Shown here one piece after another: positions 12,177-23,598 of a stretch of DNA of 64,000 bases. A program made the position numbers and the translations under genes. The DNA lies in assembly GCA_963921825.1 (NCBI GenBank), contig OY997594.1, positions 55,537,675 through 55,601,674 on the forward strand, read 5' to 3'. A model generated the notes under the pieces. That model saw only the letters and a list, made by a program, of their open reading frames with translations, searched no databases and was not told the DNA's origin. Position 1 is the stretch's first letter. Every line of letters starts with the position of its first letter. The stretch is from Erodium maritimum (Eukaryota; Streptophyta; Magnoliopsida; Geraniales; Geraniaceae).

Positions 12177-12199
12177 CTTTTTTGGGGGAGAGAAGACGA

Positions 12200-12488
12200 A
12201 AGCGCATTTCTTGTGTGATCGTTTTAATTATATTACACTAATAGTTCTATTGGTCTTTACACATCCATCCCACGGAATAAGATGTTTCCTCGTAGCAGCA
12301 GTTGTACCTCCAGCAGCCCCGTCTCATCGAAAAAAGGCCCAGGCGGTAGGACCCCAACCGAGAAAGCCTTGGGCGAAGGTGGCGACTCCTACTATCCAAA
12401 AGATGAAGACCATTAGGAAGGCGTTAATGGATGAACCAAAGAAGGTATGTTTCTTTCCGTCCTCCCCACGGCGGAGCATGGATGAGGT
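12200..12488 (+). other. Unassigned segment between two inverted LTRs, probably the start of a plus-strand LINE
   Basis: Short plus-strand frames such as 12271-12410 (MFPRSSSCTSSSPVSSKKG...) look like the basic, serine-rich N-terminus of a LINE ORF1. The clear DUF4283 part of a plus-strand ORF1 resumes beyond the inverted LTR, at 15640. The link is inferred from order and orientation only. Confidence 0.3.
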
Positions 12489-15327
12489 TGTCACGCCCCA
12501 AATCCGGTATTGACAGGACCCGAGACGTGACTTAGTGAAGTTAAATAAACCAGTAAAACGAAATAAATAATATCTAAATAAGATGAAATAATATAAAACA
12601 ACTGAAGTTCAAAACCCTGAGTCACAGCTCAATTAAATACAATAGTTCAAGAATGAAGGTATGTCTCTATACTAAACACAAATAGACCCGGGCCTCCGCG
12701 GCTCCCAGGCTCTACGTAACCCTTTACTCCAAGTCATAAGTAATACTTGTAGAAAACATGGTAAGGGGTGAGCTTGACGCTCAGTAGGGAAAGGCCCCGA
12801 AAACCACCTCAAACAAATTTACCAGAAAGCTACTCCACAAATTTAAGTCACATTAAAAAGGTTGAAACGACGATGCGACACTTAAGCCAATTTAAAGACA
12901 CCCCTTTTGAACCTGCCGTTTACCAGTCCAACCATACTAACTTTAACTCAACACCAATCATACGACTAAGGCACACACCGAAGGGAACAATCCAATTAAG
13001 ACACCCAATTACGTTTCTAAACTAACTTTTTAACGATTAAAAGGAGAAGGCGACAACGAGGACATTTAATCCAACTTAAACCACCTTCACTTTACCCGAC
13101 CACGAACTGTCCCGAAATTCCACATCCAAAGCCCCTTCACAACCGACTCACGGATAAACACAAAGACAACACTGTAACTTACACGGAAGCTACACACATG
13201 AACTCACCATCAAACAATCAAAATCAAGTCATTTACAGTCACACACAACTCATAACAAAGAAACACCCATAGCCACAAACACAGCAACACCCATTCAATC
13301 CAAACATTATCGAAACACACAACTCTAACCCATGCACGGTCTCGGGAGCAACCCGCTCGGCCCGGCGCAGCCGCACGCAACTTTCCCCTAACACACAGTC
13401 AAGAGGGAAACCACATTTCTCGTGTACCACAGTACACCAAGCCTCACACTTTACCGATCGCGCCCCGGAAGGTACGACTCACCTTGCGGAAGTACTTCTC
13501 TCACACTTTACCGGCGGCGCAACGGAAGGTACGACACACCTCTCGGGCACAACTAATAAGCAATAACACCAGAAAAATCACAATCACACTCACAATCACA
13601 ATCACGTTTCAGCATCAAACACAGCCATCAGGCACTTACCATCACTTACCGACACCCCACTAATCGTGGTAGCCCCACCGGCTTAACCGATATTTAATCC
13701 CCAACAACCCCAGTCCAATATATCAAAGCAACAGGAAAATAACCACTCAAGTCATCAATATGTATCGCTAGTTCAATTCTACTCGTTTTCATGTTCGTTA
13801 CTTATTATCCGTTCAAACAACACAGCATCAAACAGATACATTTAGCAAACAATCCTACAGGCGCGACATGGCCCGATTCTACCAGCACGACAATTTCCCA
13901 AGACAGAATCGTAAATGTTCACAGTTGAATACGTCTACGCTAGTTATTCACATCTTATATGCCTACTAGTTCTTTAACCGGTTATTAGGTTTCCCTATAT
14001 GCATTCTGGTACGTCCGAAATAAAGCGGGTTCGAGGAAATACCTACCTCAAGAAGAACCAATAGTTGCGTCTCCTAGCTACTGACGTCCGGGCCTACCTC
14101 CGGTCTTCTCCACGATCAAGGTCCAAGCCTGGATTTAACACAAGGTCATCAGTCCCGGTCCAGTTCGTAACAGTCCTCTAATTTTAATAATCTAGTCTAG
14201 TAGTTCGTTTGTCCAAACGTCCTTTAAATTGTCCGATAAATCCTTTAGAAGTCTGATAAGTCCTTTTATTGATCCGATTTTAATCCAATTAAATTAATTA
14301 ATAATTTAATTAACTGTTCTGACCCCACCCGACCCAAGTCCGACCCGAATCCGAACCCGCTCCAGACCCGGTTCTGAACCGGTCCAGACCCTGACCCGGA
14401 CCTGACCCGACCCAGACTCGGCTCCAACCCGAGTCCAGACCCATCTGAGCCTGAGCCGAGGCCCAGTTAGCCTGGTCCTGGCCAAAGTGGCCTGTCTCGA
14501 GCCCTTTTAACTCGCGAGTAACACCGGCGAGGGTTCTGGCTTCGTTCAGGCGACGGACGGCGGCGGGGAAGGTCGGAGTGAGTGTTTGACGGTGGCCAGG
14601 GCATCGGGGGAGAGGGAGAGGTGAGCAGAGGTTGATGGCGTGGTTCTCCGGCCAGATCTGACGGCGAGGGCAGCTTGCCGGCGCGGGGCTTCAGATCTGA
14701 GACTCGCGAACTCTGGCGAGCCTCTCCGACGAATCTCGGCCCAAACCCAGCACGAACGTTCGTGTTTCCCAGGCAAGAGGTGACGGGGAAGAAGAACGGC
14801 CAGAGAAAAAGGGCTCACCATCGAGTACTCTACCTGTAACAGGCGCGGCGAGGCTCGGTTATGGCGGCGCTAGGTAGATCTGAGTCAAGGAGGACGAAAA
14901 CAAAGGCGAGAAGGCTTCTGGGTACAAGGGAGGGTCGCCTGCGGAAGTAGAAGAAGGAGAGGAACGAGGGAGAGCTCCGGCGAGGTTCGATTTGAACGTG
15001 GTGAGGCGTCGCCGGCATCTGATTCGCGAGGTAGAGAGAGGAGTGAGCGAGAGAGGTGCGAGAGAAGGGAGACGAAAGGTTGCATCGGGATTCGCGTGCG
15101 GCGCTGAAGTGAAGAGGGAAGTAGGGTTCTTCGGGTTTGGGCTGACTGGTGGGCCTGTTCACGCGGGTTGGGCCTGGTCTGGCTCGGCCCAAAGCTGAGC
15201 TGGTCCAGCCCAACCCCCTCTTTTTTTTTCTATTCTCCCTTTTTTTTAATTTGATCCAAAGTTTAATTCGTTCTTCAACCTTCGACGCTCCAAACAAACT
15301 TCAAACTTAAATTTTCAGGTCTTTACA
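12489..15327 (-). mobile_element. Solo LTR, subfamily 1, inverted relative to 8783-12028
   Basis: On the plus strand it starts TGTCACGCCCCAAATCCGG and ends TTTTCAGGTCTTTACA, the reverse complement of the subfamily 1 LTR, 2839 bp. It shares with 8783-12028 the GGGTC-rich stretch, the GTGATT-type tract and the same-loop hairpin at 12769-12783. The flanking pentamers GAGGT and CCTGC do not match, so there is no clean target duplication. It may be a product of recombination between separate copies. Open frames inside (14546-15297) are leader-type low-complexity sequence, not genes. Confidence 0.85.
12769..12783 (-). other. Conserved LTR stem-loop, loop GTCAA
   Basis: On the minus strand reads TGAGC-GTCAA-GCTCA, then CCCC and an acceptor-like tract. 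Confidence 0.6.
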
Positions 15328-16584
15328 CCTGCAACCCAACCCCAGAGGAGTTAGGGGTAAGGCCTATCTTATCATCCACGGTTTTGTGTCACTAGAAACC
15401 TATCTTGCATCCTTCTGTTCACCAGGGATCTCCGGTAATCCAGGAGGAGAATGTGTCGAGCCCGATGACTGGTTAGATGGTGGACAAGAGACATCTAGAT
15501 ACTCCGATCCTACTACATGCAAAGGTCGATGGAGGAATGGGGGACGATTCGGGTGCAATGACAACATAACCTAGCTCCGCCACCGACGATTGTTGAAGGG
15601 GCCTATGAATTTTTTGGCGCCATGTCCCTATACGAATTAATGATTCCGGATGACAATATCGATGGTATGGATTCACCCTTCGGTTTCACACAAGCATGCA
15701 TCCTATTTACAAGGTCGAAAGCACAACTCCACTAAAGTTGGAAGCCTTATGCGAGACGTTTGGGAAATGATGGACATCCAGGTGCACTCGATTGGAGATA
15801 GGTTCATCATCTTCTTTTTCAAAAACTGGAAAATCTAGAACGGGTTCTCGAAGGAGAACCTTGGGATTTTTACCACACCTTACTCATCAGGCGCAAGGTG
15901 GACTCGTTGACGCAACCAAAGGATATTTCTTTCACTCATGCATCTATGTGGGTCAGGGTTCACAATCTCCCAATAGGGTCCCAAACGCATCAATCAAAGA
16001 TGGCATCGGTAACACGTTGGGCACAACATCACGATCGATATGGACAAAAAAGGTCGAGGATGGGACGAGCCTCCGAGGATCAGAATTCGGGTCAACTTAG
16101 CTAGGCCCTTGCGTCAGAAACTCCTTCTTCATCTAGGCACCGCGTGACACTAGGTAATGGTCAAGTTCATTACGAGTGTTTTATTAACCATTATTATATA
16201 TGTGGCCGAATAGGGCATATGGAAAGGGACCGTAAGTTGTGGCATCAATGTCCTTCAATACAACGAGAGACCAATCGACGATGGGATAAACTCCCCATAC
16301 AGGCAAGCGATGATCACTCAAGTCGAGAGGCCACCCATAGTTCATACATGTTTAGCTATTTTGGTGGCCAGTAAAGTAAGAACTTTCCCAGTTCCACCAG
16401 TAGACCCCATATGCACGACTCTTCCCACACAACCTCTACAGCTATTTAGGGACAATCACTCGGAGTCGGAGCAAGGAAACGAGTGACAAAGGCCTAAGAT
16501 AACATCCATCACGTCAAGGGAAGGGTACCTAGGAGCCACTCCCAATATTACATCCCTGAGGATCACAATGAAACCATCCTCACT
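15328..16584 (+). pseudogene. Plus-strand LINE ORF1 relic with DUF4283 domain and zinc knuckle
   Basis: In shifting plus frames, 15620-15975 reads as a DUF4283 domain: SLYELMIPDDNIDGMDSPFGF, then LERVLEGEPWDFYHTLLIRR, then QPKDISFTHASMWVRVHNLPIG. These are hallmark blocks of plant LINE ORF1 and related domesticated proteins. At about 16164-16230 the knuckle region reads VHYECFINHYYICGRIGHMERDR, with the first and last cysteines changed to Tyr and Arg. Stops and at least one frameshift break it (for example TAG at 15836). It is interrupted by LTRs on both sides (12489-15327 and 16585-19698). Confidence 0.65.
16580..16584. repeat. TSD TCACT, left
   Basis: Matches 19699-19703. Confidence 0.9.
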
Positions 16585-18644
16585 TGTAAGAACCGCCCCC
16601 GGTCGAACCGGTGATTTTTGGCGAAAGTTGACTTTCCACCGGAAAAGTCAACCGATGACTCCGGGAGCCATTCGGGACCTTTCTGGGACCCAAAAAGCTT
16701 AGTCGTCGTTACGGTTAGCTTAGTTGAGTCATTTCCTTTCAAATGACACCTTTTGTGAAAAAGTCAAACCCGGGTCAAACTACGTCGATTTTGGATTATT
16801 ATCGAATAAAAATATTATGAGCTGAGATATTTTGGGTAGGAATGGTCCTCACATGGACACATGCCCATGTTAGCTTGGAGGGGAAGAAAAGTGGGAGAAA
16901 TGACCAATTGGTCCCCACTTAAGGACAAAGGAGAGAGAGAGGGGCTAAAGGACGAAATGGACATTTCCACCTTGAGGATAAGACCACATGGGGCAACAAA
17001 TTCAGCATTTTTACTCACCATGGCCGAAACTCATAGCTAGAAGAGAGAGAAACAAATCCTCCATTGAAGCTCCATTGCTTGAAGAAGAAGAAAGGGAGGA
17101 AAATGGAGCTCCTTTAGGCCATTTCTTCACCAAATCTTCTCAAAAACCTCTTAATCCTCTTCATCTATCCATTTCCAAGGTAAGTAAGATCTAACAATCT
17201 ACTTTCAATCAATTTGGGGTTATGGGTCTCCATAGAAATTGCATGAAATTGTTAGGTTTTGAGTTATTGTTGTTAGATGTTTGTTTATGAGAAGAAAATG
17301 GATGATTTATGTAGAAATCATTTGGGGTTTTGTGTTTTTGATGAAACCCACCATGGCTCTTGAAACTTTGGAGTGTTTGAGGTGGAATTTGAAGTTCTAG
17401 AGCTTAAAATTGGTGTTGTGGAGAACCTAGAACTAGCTAGGAATTTATTGGGAGAAATGAAGTATTTTTCCGGCGACCGGAGGTTCGCCGGAGCTCCGAC
17501 CGGTCGCCGGAATCCGGTAACCGGATGAAGGGATGACCGGCCATGGTCGGCCACCCTTAGAACCGTGACCGGCATGGTCGGCCTCACTTGGACCGTGACC
17601 GGCCGGTCCGGTCCGGCCACCCACGACCATGTGTGGCCGTGGGGCCCACATGGCCGGGTTTTGATGGTTTCGTAATTTGAACGGTCGTGGGTGAACCCTG
17701 GGACGTTAATTTCTCACCCAGAACGAATTATGGATGTAATTCGTGAAATTTCGGGAAAAGCGTTTAAAAACTTTAATTACGAATTTAGAGCGCTTGGACC
17801 TCGGAATTCAATTCCGTCAAGTGCGTTGGAACAAGTAATTTAATTATGAACGATATAAACGAAAAGGGAAATTTTCGGAGTCCCGAGGGACTTTTTTCTC
17901 GATTTCGGGCAAAATGGGCATTCCGGGCCCATTTTAACAAGTTGAGCAATTGGGATTAGTTTGGGTATTTCCCTCTCTAAAACCGCTTTTGAATTAGCAT
18001 TAATTCCCGGATTGCCTTTGATCTTAGACGTTGGACCCGAGCTCGGCGGAGGAGACTTTTGGGCATCTTGAAGTGACTAAGCGTTTGGAAAGCGGTCGAG
18101 GTAGGGAAGAGTAGTAATTTCCGCTTTTAAATTAAAGAATGTTAATAGTATGCAAATAGGACGTTAATAACCGGAAGAGTCTTAGCTTGCATATAGGATG
18201 TGATTCACTAGAATAACCGCTTTCAATTATGGGAATTGTCGTGCTGTAGAATTACATGTGGCCATGTCGGGCCTTAGGATTGTGTGTTGGTTGTGTTTAA
18301 TTGTGGTTAATAGTCCTTAACTTCGATAAAGAGTATATTCGTTGGTTAATTTAAGAATCATAGTATGCTATATGAATTATGATGAATGTGATATGAATGG
18401 TTGTCTCGTGATATGGTTGAATGAATGGATGTGATGAATGTGATATGAATGATTGTTTGTGATATGATCGGGTGAATGATAGACTGATGTGGGATGATTG
18501 GTAAGCTATGGTAGTAAGTTTTGACGGTATGATAAGTTCGGTGTGACATGTTTGGTATGATATTGTGTGGTGTGACTTGTACCTCATGCTATGGGAAGAT
18601 ACCCGACCGAGGTGTGTGCCGGTCCGGTAAGTTTTTTATGTGAT

Positions 18645-18885
18645 TTACCCCGATGTGTGTTCCGGGAAGATCGATGGTGCATTCCGGTATATTGTATTGC
18701 TTGTTTACCCCGATGTGCGTTTCCGGGATGACCGATGTGCGTTTCCAGTATAGTGTTTTGCTTGTTTACCCCGAGGTGCGTTTCCGGGAAGATCGATGTG
18801 CATTCCGGTATATTGTATTGTTTGTTTCACCCCGATGTTGTGTGTCCGGGAAGACATCAAGACCGATGTGTATTCCGGTACGATG
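18645..18885 (+). repeat. Minisatellite in solo LTR, about four units of 60-70 bp
   Basis: Four repeats begin with CCCCGATGTG or CCCCGAGGTG and carry CCGGGAAGATCGATGTGCATTCC followed by GTATATTGTATTGCTTGTTTA. Unit lengths vary slightly. Confidence 0.7.
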
Positions 18886-19338
18886 TGGTTGAGCCGTGCC
18901 GTGTGATCCGGCGTATTATTGGACACTTACTGTGTGTGTAGTTGTTAATGATTTACTGTGTGTGTTGACTAGTTCGGTACGTTGTGGTTACTTATGTCTG
19001 TTATGTGATTCTTGTGTGACTTGAGTGTTAGTGTTATGGGTGCTCGACAACGAACCGTATGACTGTATGGTATCTGGTATGAGTTGTGCAGGGTTGGGTG
19101 TTGAGAACCGTCTGGTGTCCATATCTTATGTCCGTACGATGTCGGGTTTGGGTGACGTTTGTAGTCGAAGTTGTAAAAGAATGTCCTACTGTTTATATGG
19201 TTCTTTATCTTGGATATATTATCGATAATGTTGTGTTCCCGTTGGTTTCCGTTGGTGTGCCGTTTATTAATCAGTGTTGTGAATCGAGTAATTTTGGCAA
19301 CGGAGCGGAAGTCCATTCCCGTTACTACTTTTTCCTAC

Positions 19339-19352
19339 TGAGCGAAAGCTCA
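19339..19352 (+). other. Conserved LTR stem-loop, GAAA tetraloop
   Basis: TGAGC-GAAA-GCTCA followed by CCCC, then TGTTTTACAGG. The loop is a GNRA tetraloop. Confidence 0.65.
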
Positions 19353-19574
19353 CCCCTTCTGTGTTTACTGTTTTACAGGTTTCGATCGTGGGTCGGTTTA
19401 GAGGATGTCTCCGAGCTCGGGAGCTCATCGAGAGTCTGGGAAATCATCTTTAGTAGAGACGTACTTTACCTTTTGTACTAAACACTGTTTTTCTTATTTG
19501 AATTCGAGCGTTTGACTCGCGGGATTTTATTGAGATTTGGAACTAAAATTCAAAGTTATATTTCTTTAATATCC

Positions 19575-19575
<1 letters not shown>

Positions 19576-19641
<66 letters not shown>
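19576..19641 (+). repeat. (ATT)n microsatellite
   Basis: About 22 uninterrupted ATT/TTA triplets within the 3' part of the solo LTR. Confidence 0.95.
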
Positions 19642-19698
19642 GTTTTGTTACTTAGTTCACGTCTCGAGTCTGGCCAAAACCGGATTTGGGGCGTGACA

Positions 19699-19703
19699 TC
19701 ACT
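19699..19703. repeat. TSD TCACT, right
   Basis: Matches 16580-16584. Confidence 0.9.
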
Positions 19704-20036
19704 TGCCCTAAGCCTCTATTACGTCACCAGGTCTTTTCCAGGTCATTCAAAGGGTCGTAGTAGATAGAACAATAAAATAACATTTGTCGTATAATATTCA
19801 CCCACATGGTAGGCCCAAGGCGGGAGGTGGTTACAAGGAACTGATATGGAAAGTAAAGACGATGCATCCAGGGGAAGCTAGTAGTTCTCGACCCTCTGGA
19901 CAACAGTTTGAATCGAAACCAGATACTCTATAGAAAATCGCCCCATCCGGGGGCTCGGGAGATAGCGAGGCACTAGGGACGAGTCAGGTGCGGAGCAGGA
20001 AGCTTCCCTGCATGTTCGAATGAAGAGCATAAGGGA
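19704..20036 (+). other. Unassigned segment, probably the continuation of the LINE
   Basis: Lies between the TSD of the solo LTR and that of the hAT element. No readable domain; short frames only. By order it should be the interrupted LINE that also appears at 15328-16584. Confidence 0.25.
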
Positions 20037-20044
20037 GGCTGGAT
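20037..20044. repeat. hAT TSD GGCTGGAT, left
   Basis: Exact match to 23167-23174. Confidence 0.85.
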
Positions 20045-21187
20045 CAGGGCCGGCCTTTTGTGTCTGGTGGCCTTAGGCGAAATTGTAAAAGAGGCCTTTT
20101 TGATAGGAAAATCTATTTTATTACTATAACAAAATTAAAATACACTTGAACGGATGATATATAATAAATCGTGTCCAAAATAGTTTATCCGTGTACATAA
20201 TTTTAATTTACACTAAGTATATAGATAAAAGAAATTATTTGGCCTGATACAATATCTTCATATCTTTGACCTCTGCGATATCTCTTTTCAATTTTTCCAT
20301 TTCTTTTTATCCAAACGTCATGCATGTTTCCCCTTTGTGAGAAGGTTTGTCATCTGTCATCAGTAGAACACATCAGAATAGTTTAATTCTTATATAAAAT
20401 TTATCCCATTCAGATGCAAATTCATTTGTACACAGAGAAAGAGAGTTAGGATAGATATGTAAAATAAGCAAGTTTATCATTAATGGAAGATTAGCATGCT
20501 AAGCTAAAATCCCCCTTTGAAAGTAACTAAAATACAGTTGTTTATCTGGACTAAGTTAATAAGGCCTTGACATATTTTTGTACACAACCAAATTTTTGTT
20601 GATGCATCTTGCTAACATATAATGACCCTTGAGAAAAATTGCTGAGTTCTTATTAAATATGTGACATAAAAACTAATTGAAGTCATACAATTGATAAAGA
20701 AAAAAACAAAACTTTTATGCACATGCTAACATAGTATGCTCATTTGAGATTGATTAAAGTACAATTGCTAGTAATCCAAACTAAATTACTAAGTTCTTGA
20801 CAAATTACCGAACAACCAAATAAATTAACTGAGCTTACAAATTGAATAAACAACAAAACTACATGCACCCTAGTAACTCAGACTATGTCTCTACTAAATC
20901 CAAATGAAGTTCCAAGTTTTGGCAGAAATTTATGCACACAGCCCCCAAAAAATAATGGAACTCATAAAATTGAAGGGAAGAAAACAAAACTTTCATGAAA
21001 CTAGCGAAATTCAAATTAATGCCAGACACACAAACAAGATCGTCAGATGCGAACAAAGAGAAGAAAGCAGTCTAAAAGAGCTTACAATTTACGGTAATTA
21101 TTGAGAAAAGATCTTGTATTTGTAGAAATCACACAGTAATTGGCTCAAGCAATCGGAACACATGAACATCACTACAAAAGAGAATAG

Positions 21188-21322
21188 TGTTAGATAATAT
21201 CTCACTTGTAATTTGTATAATTGTGTTAGATAAGATAAGTATATCATGAATTCAAACATGATATTATACTGTATATATACACAATACAATCAATGAGAAA
21301 AGGCAGGAATCCTATTCTAACA
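21188..21322 (+). repeat. 5' LTR of the small Copia
   Basis: 135 bp, TG...CA, paired with 22608-22743; preceded by TSD AATAG. Confidence 0.9.
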
Positions 21323-21518
21323 TGCTAATCTTATGAACTGCAGGAAGAAGTGGAAAACAGAGACATCCAAATATACGAATATGAGAGAAAGACGGGTCAC
21401 GTTTATACAAAATCTTAGTGGGGGAATAGAAATTCAGCAATTCAGAGGGGAGAATGTTGAATAAATATGTAGTCATAGATAATGCATAGTGCCAAAAAAG
21501 AAGGAGGAACATAAGCAT
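21323..21518 (-). pseudogene. Copia integrase C-terminal fragment, inverted within its element
   Basis: The minus frame 21518-21312 (it runs a few bases into the LTR) reads ALSMTTYLFNILPSELLNF, then SPTKILYKRDPSFSHIRIFGCLCFPLL. This is the segment after the catalytic core of Copia integrase (typical LFGCxCyP block). The reverse transcriptase half of the element lies on the opposite strand immediately downstream, so the order and orientation are abnormal. Confidence 0.75.
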
Positions 21519-21542
21519 GGAAAAGTAATGTGCGAACCATAG

Positions 21543-22073
21543 CGTTTTGCTGATTTTGTGTCTACCATTGGTTTTTCACATAGCCGGTCGGATCACTCTT
21601 TATTTATCTACCGTCAGGGCTCTGATACTGCTTTTATCCTGTTATATGTGGACGATATTATTCTGACTACTTCGAATCTTGACCTCCGCGCTTCTATAAT
21701 GTCTCAGCTTAGCTCGGAATTTGCAATGAAAGACCTTGGGCCTCTATCATTTTTTTAGGTATTGCAGTTTCTCGAAGCGCTACTGGGATGTTCCTTTCTC
21801 AAAGGAAATACGCTGAGAAGATCATTGATCGAGCCGGCATGAGCTCTTGCTCCCCATCTGCTACTCCCGTAGATACCAAGGCTAAAGTCAGTGGAGTCTC
21901 AGGTGCTCCGTTTTCTAATCCGACCCTTTTATCGGAGTCTTGCAGGTGCCTTGCAATACCTTAAATTCACACGGCCGGACATCGCCTATGCTATTCAGCA
22001 GATTTGTCTTCACATACATGATCCGCGTGATACTCACATGGGAGCACTCAAGCGCATCATCCGTTATCTTTAG
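21543..22073 (+). pseudogene. Copia reverse transcriptase, C-terminal half
   Basis: Reads FADFVSTIGFSHSRSDHSLF, then ILLYVDDIILTTSN (catalytic YVDD box at about 21640), then MKDLGPLSFF and SQRKYAEKIIDRAGM, then LAGALQYLKFTRPDIAYAI. A one-base loss in the T run near 21755 shifts the frame, and TAG at 22071-22073 replaces the residue before GTLHLGL. The N-terminal palm and fingers are absent. Not functional. Confidence 0.85.
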
Positions 22074-22085
22074 GGGACTCTTCAT

Positions 22086-22613
22086 TTGGGCCTTCATATA
22101 TACCCCTCCAAGATCTCGGAGCTAGTTTCTTATACCGATGTTGATTGGGCTGGCTGTCCTGACACTCGTCGTTCCATGTCGGGTTACTATGTGTTCTTAG
22201 GTGACAATCTCATTTCCTGGTCTTCCAAGCGGCAACCCACCATATCTCGCTCTAGCACGGAGGCCGAATACAGAGGAGTTGCCAATGTCATGTCTGAATC
22301 TTGTTGGCGTCAGAATTTTCTTTTGGAACTACATTGTCCTTTATCTCGAACCACCTTGGTCTATTGCGATAATGTTAGTGTCATCTATTTATCAGGCAAC
22401 TCGGTCCAACATCAGCGCACGAAGCATATTGAGCTAGACATTCACTTCGTTCGTGAGAAGGTTTCCAAAGGTCATGTTCGGGTTCTTCATGTCCCGTCTC
22501 GGTCGCAGATAGCTGATATATTTACAAAAGGACTACCACAAGTTCTTTTCTCGGATTTCAGGTCCAGCCTAAACGTCTTGCCTCCTCCCGTTCAGACTGA
22601 GGGGGTGTGTTAG
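22086..22613 (+). pseudogene. Copia RNase H domain and C-terminus
   Basis: Continues the preceding frame: [20 protein letters not shown], then [20 protein letters not shown], then [15 protein letters not shown], then [15 protein letters not shown]. These are the RNase H landmarks of plant Copia, with the DADWAG-type aspartate and the STEAEY glutamate present. The frame is open to its natural stop just inside the 3' LTR. Confidence 0.88.
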
Positions 22614-22743
22614 ATAATATATCATTTGTAATTTTTATTGTTGTGTTAGATAAGATAAGTATATCATGAATTCAAACATGATATTATACTGTATATATAC
22701 ACAATACAATCAATGAAAAAAAGTCAGGAATCCTATTCCAACA
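22608..22743 (+). repeat. 3' LTR of the small Copia
   Basis: 136 bp, paired with 21188-21322; followed by TSD AATAG. Confidence 0.9.
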
Positions 22744-23166
22744 AATAGATTTCAGCAACATGAGAATTTCTTTAAGGGAAAAGATTGGATTTTGGGTGAA
22801 TCTAAGCATAAAATTACACCCTATAAATACAAGTGCATGTTCATGTGGAAGGAGAAAAAAGATCATAATTACAAAGGATTAGAAAGATCTATTGAAAGAA
22901 GAAACGATTACCTTGGGAAGAAACAATCTAACTGAGATGAGAAAAATGTAATCTCAGGAAGAGCAAACATTTTTTGGGGAAGACAATCGGCTGATTAGGG
23001 AGGGATGTGCGTGTGATCAGTAGTTAAGTAGGGCTTTAATCACTTACATAACATTTTTTTGGGGCTCAATAAATAGGGCCGATTTTTTTAAAAAAAATTG
23101 GAGGCCTCTTTTTGTTATGAGGCCTTAGGCAAAAGCCTAACTCGCCAAATGGACGGGCCGGGCCTG

Positions 23167-23174
23167 GGCTGGAT
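23167..23174. repeat. hAT TSD GGCTGGAT, right
   Basis: Exact match to 20037-20044. Confidence 0.85.
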
Positions 23175-23598
23175 GGGGAGATACCCCTCATCCATCTCCA
23201 TTAGGATGGACCCAGCTCTATCATGTATCATTCCTCTCGTTAAGTCGGACGACTTTTCAAGATATTCATATACGAGGCCCTTACATCTATCCGAGGGACA
23301 ACAATGGACGCTGGTAGTCAAGAAGAAAAGTACGTCCAATCGAAACTCACTATTCCAGTGAAAAAGACAAACCAAGTCTTCGCTCAATGCTCCTCCCGTC
23401 TATCCCTATAATGGATGTCACACTTTCCATAACGGACGAGAATTGAGTGATTCATGAAACTCCCGTTGGTAGCTCTTATTTTTAAAGGTTATGTTTAAGG
23501 GTATGTTTATGCATTTTTAATTTGGGTTCTACAATCAAGGCCACGTATTTTTTTATAGCTTTTAACGGATTATTTTACATAGTATCATTATGGGGTCT
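23175..23598. other. Unassigned segment between two hAT elements
   Basis: No domain or repeat recognised; short frames only. It is probably the right-hand continuation of the sequence into which the hAT at 20045 inserted. Confidence 0.3.

Larger units (their letters stand above)
16585..19698 (+). mobile_element. Solo LTR of the chromovirus, subfamily 2
   Basis: Begins TGTAAGAACCGCCCCCGGTC and ends TTTGGGGCGTGACA, 3114 bp, with an exact 5-bp duplication TCACT (16580-16584 and 19699-19703). Its 5' end closely matches the LTRs at 45549 and 46820, so it belongs to the family of the gag-pol-bearing element. No internal region is present. It contains a minisatellite (about 18645-18885), the hairpin at 19339 and a long ATT microsatellite near its 3' end. 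The frames at 18351-19481 are repeat-derived. Confidence 0.92.
21188..22743 (+). mobile_element. Small rearranged Ty1/Copia element
   Basis: LTRs 21188-21322 and 22608-22743 (TGTTAGATAATAT ... CCAACA/CTAACA) and the duplication AATAG (21183-21187 and 22744-22748) delimit a 1556-bp element. The interior is only 1285 bp. It holds an integrase fragment in reverse orientation and then the C-terminal half of reverse transcriptase plus RNase H in forward orientation. A purine run, GAGGGGGTG, precedes the 3' LTR as polypurine tract. Gag, protease and most of integrase are missing. The two LTRs differ at several positions over about 135 bp, so the insertion is not recent. Confidence 0.9.
20045..23166. 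mobile_element. Non-autonomous hAT-type transposon carrying a Copia insertion
   Basis: The 8-bp duplication GGCTGGAT (20037-20044 and 23167-23174) flanks terminal inverted repeats CAGGGCCGGCC and CAGGCCCGGCC (10 of 11 match). 8-bp TSDs with CAGGG-type termini are diagnostic of hAT. The element is 3122 bp, of which 1561 bp are the Copia plus its duplication. GGCCTTAGGC occurs near both ends (about 20071 and 23123) as a subterminal motif. The remaining interior (20056-21182 and 22749-23155) is AT-rich with no transposase domain, so the element depended on an autonomous relative. Confidence 0.85.

Noticed and set aside
12484-15332. TSD for the inverted LTR 12489-15327
   Set aside because: GAGGT and CCTGC do not match in either direction.
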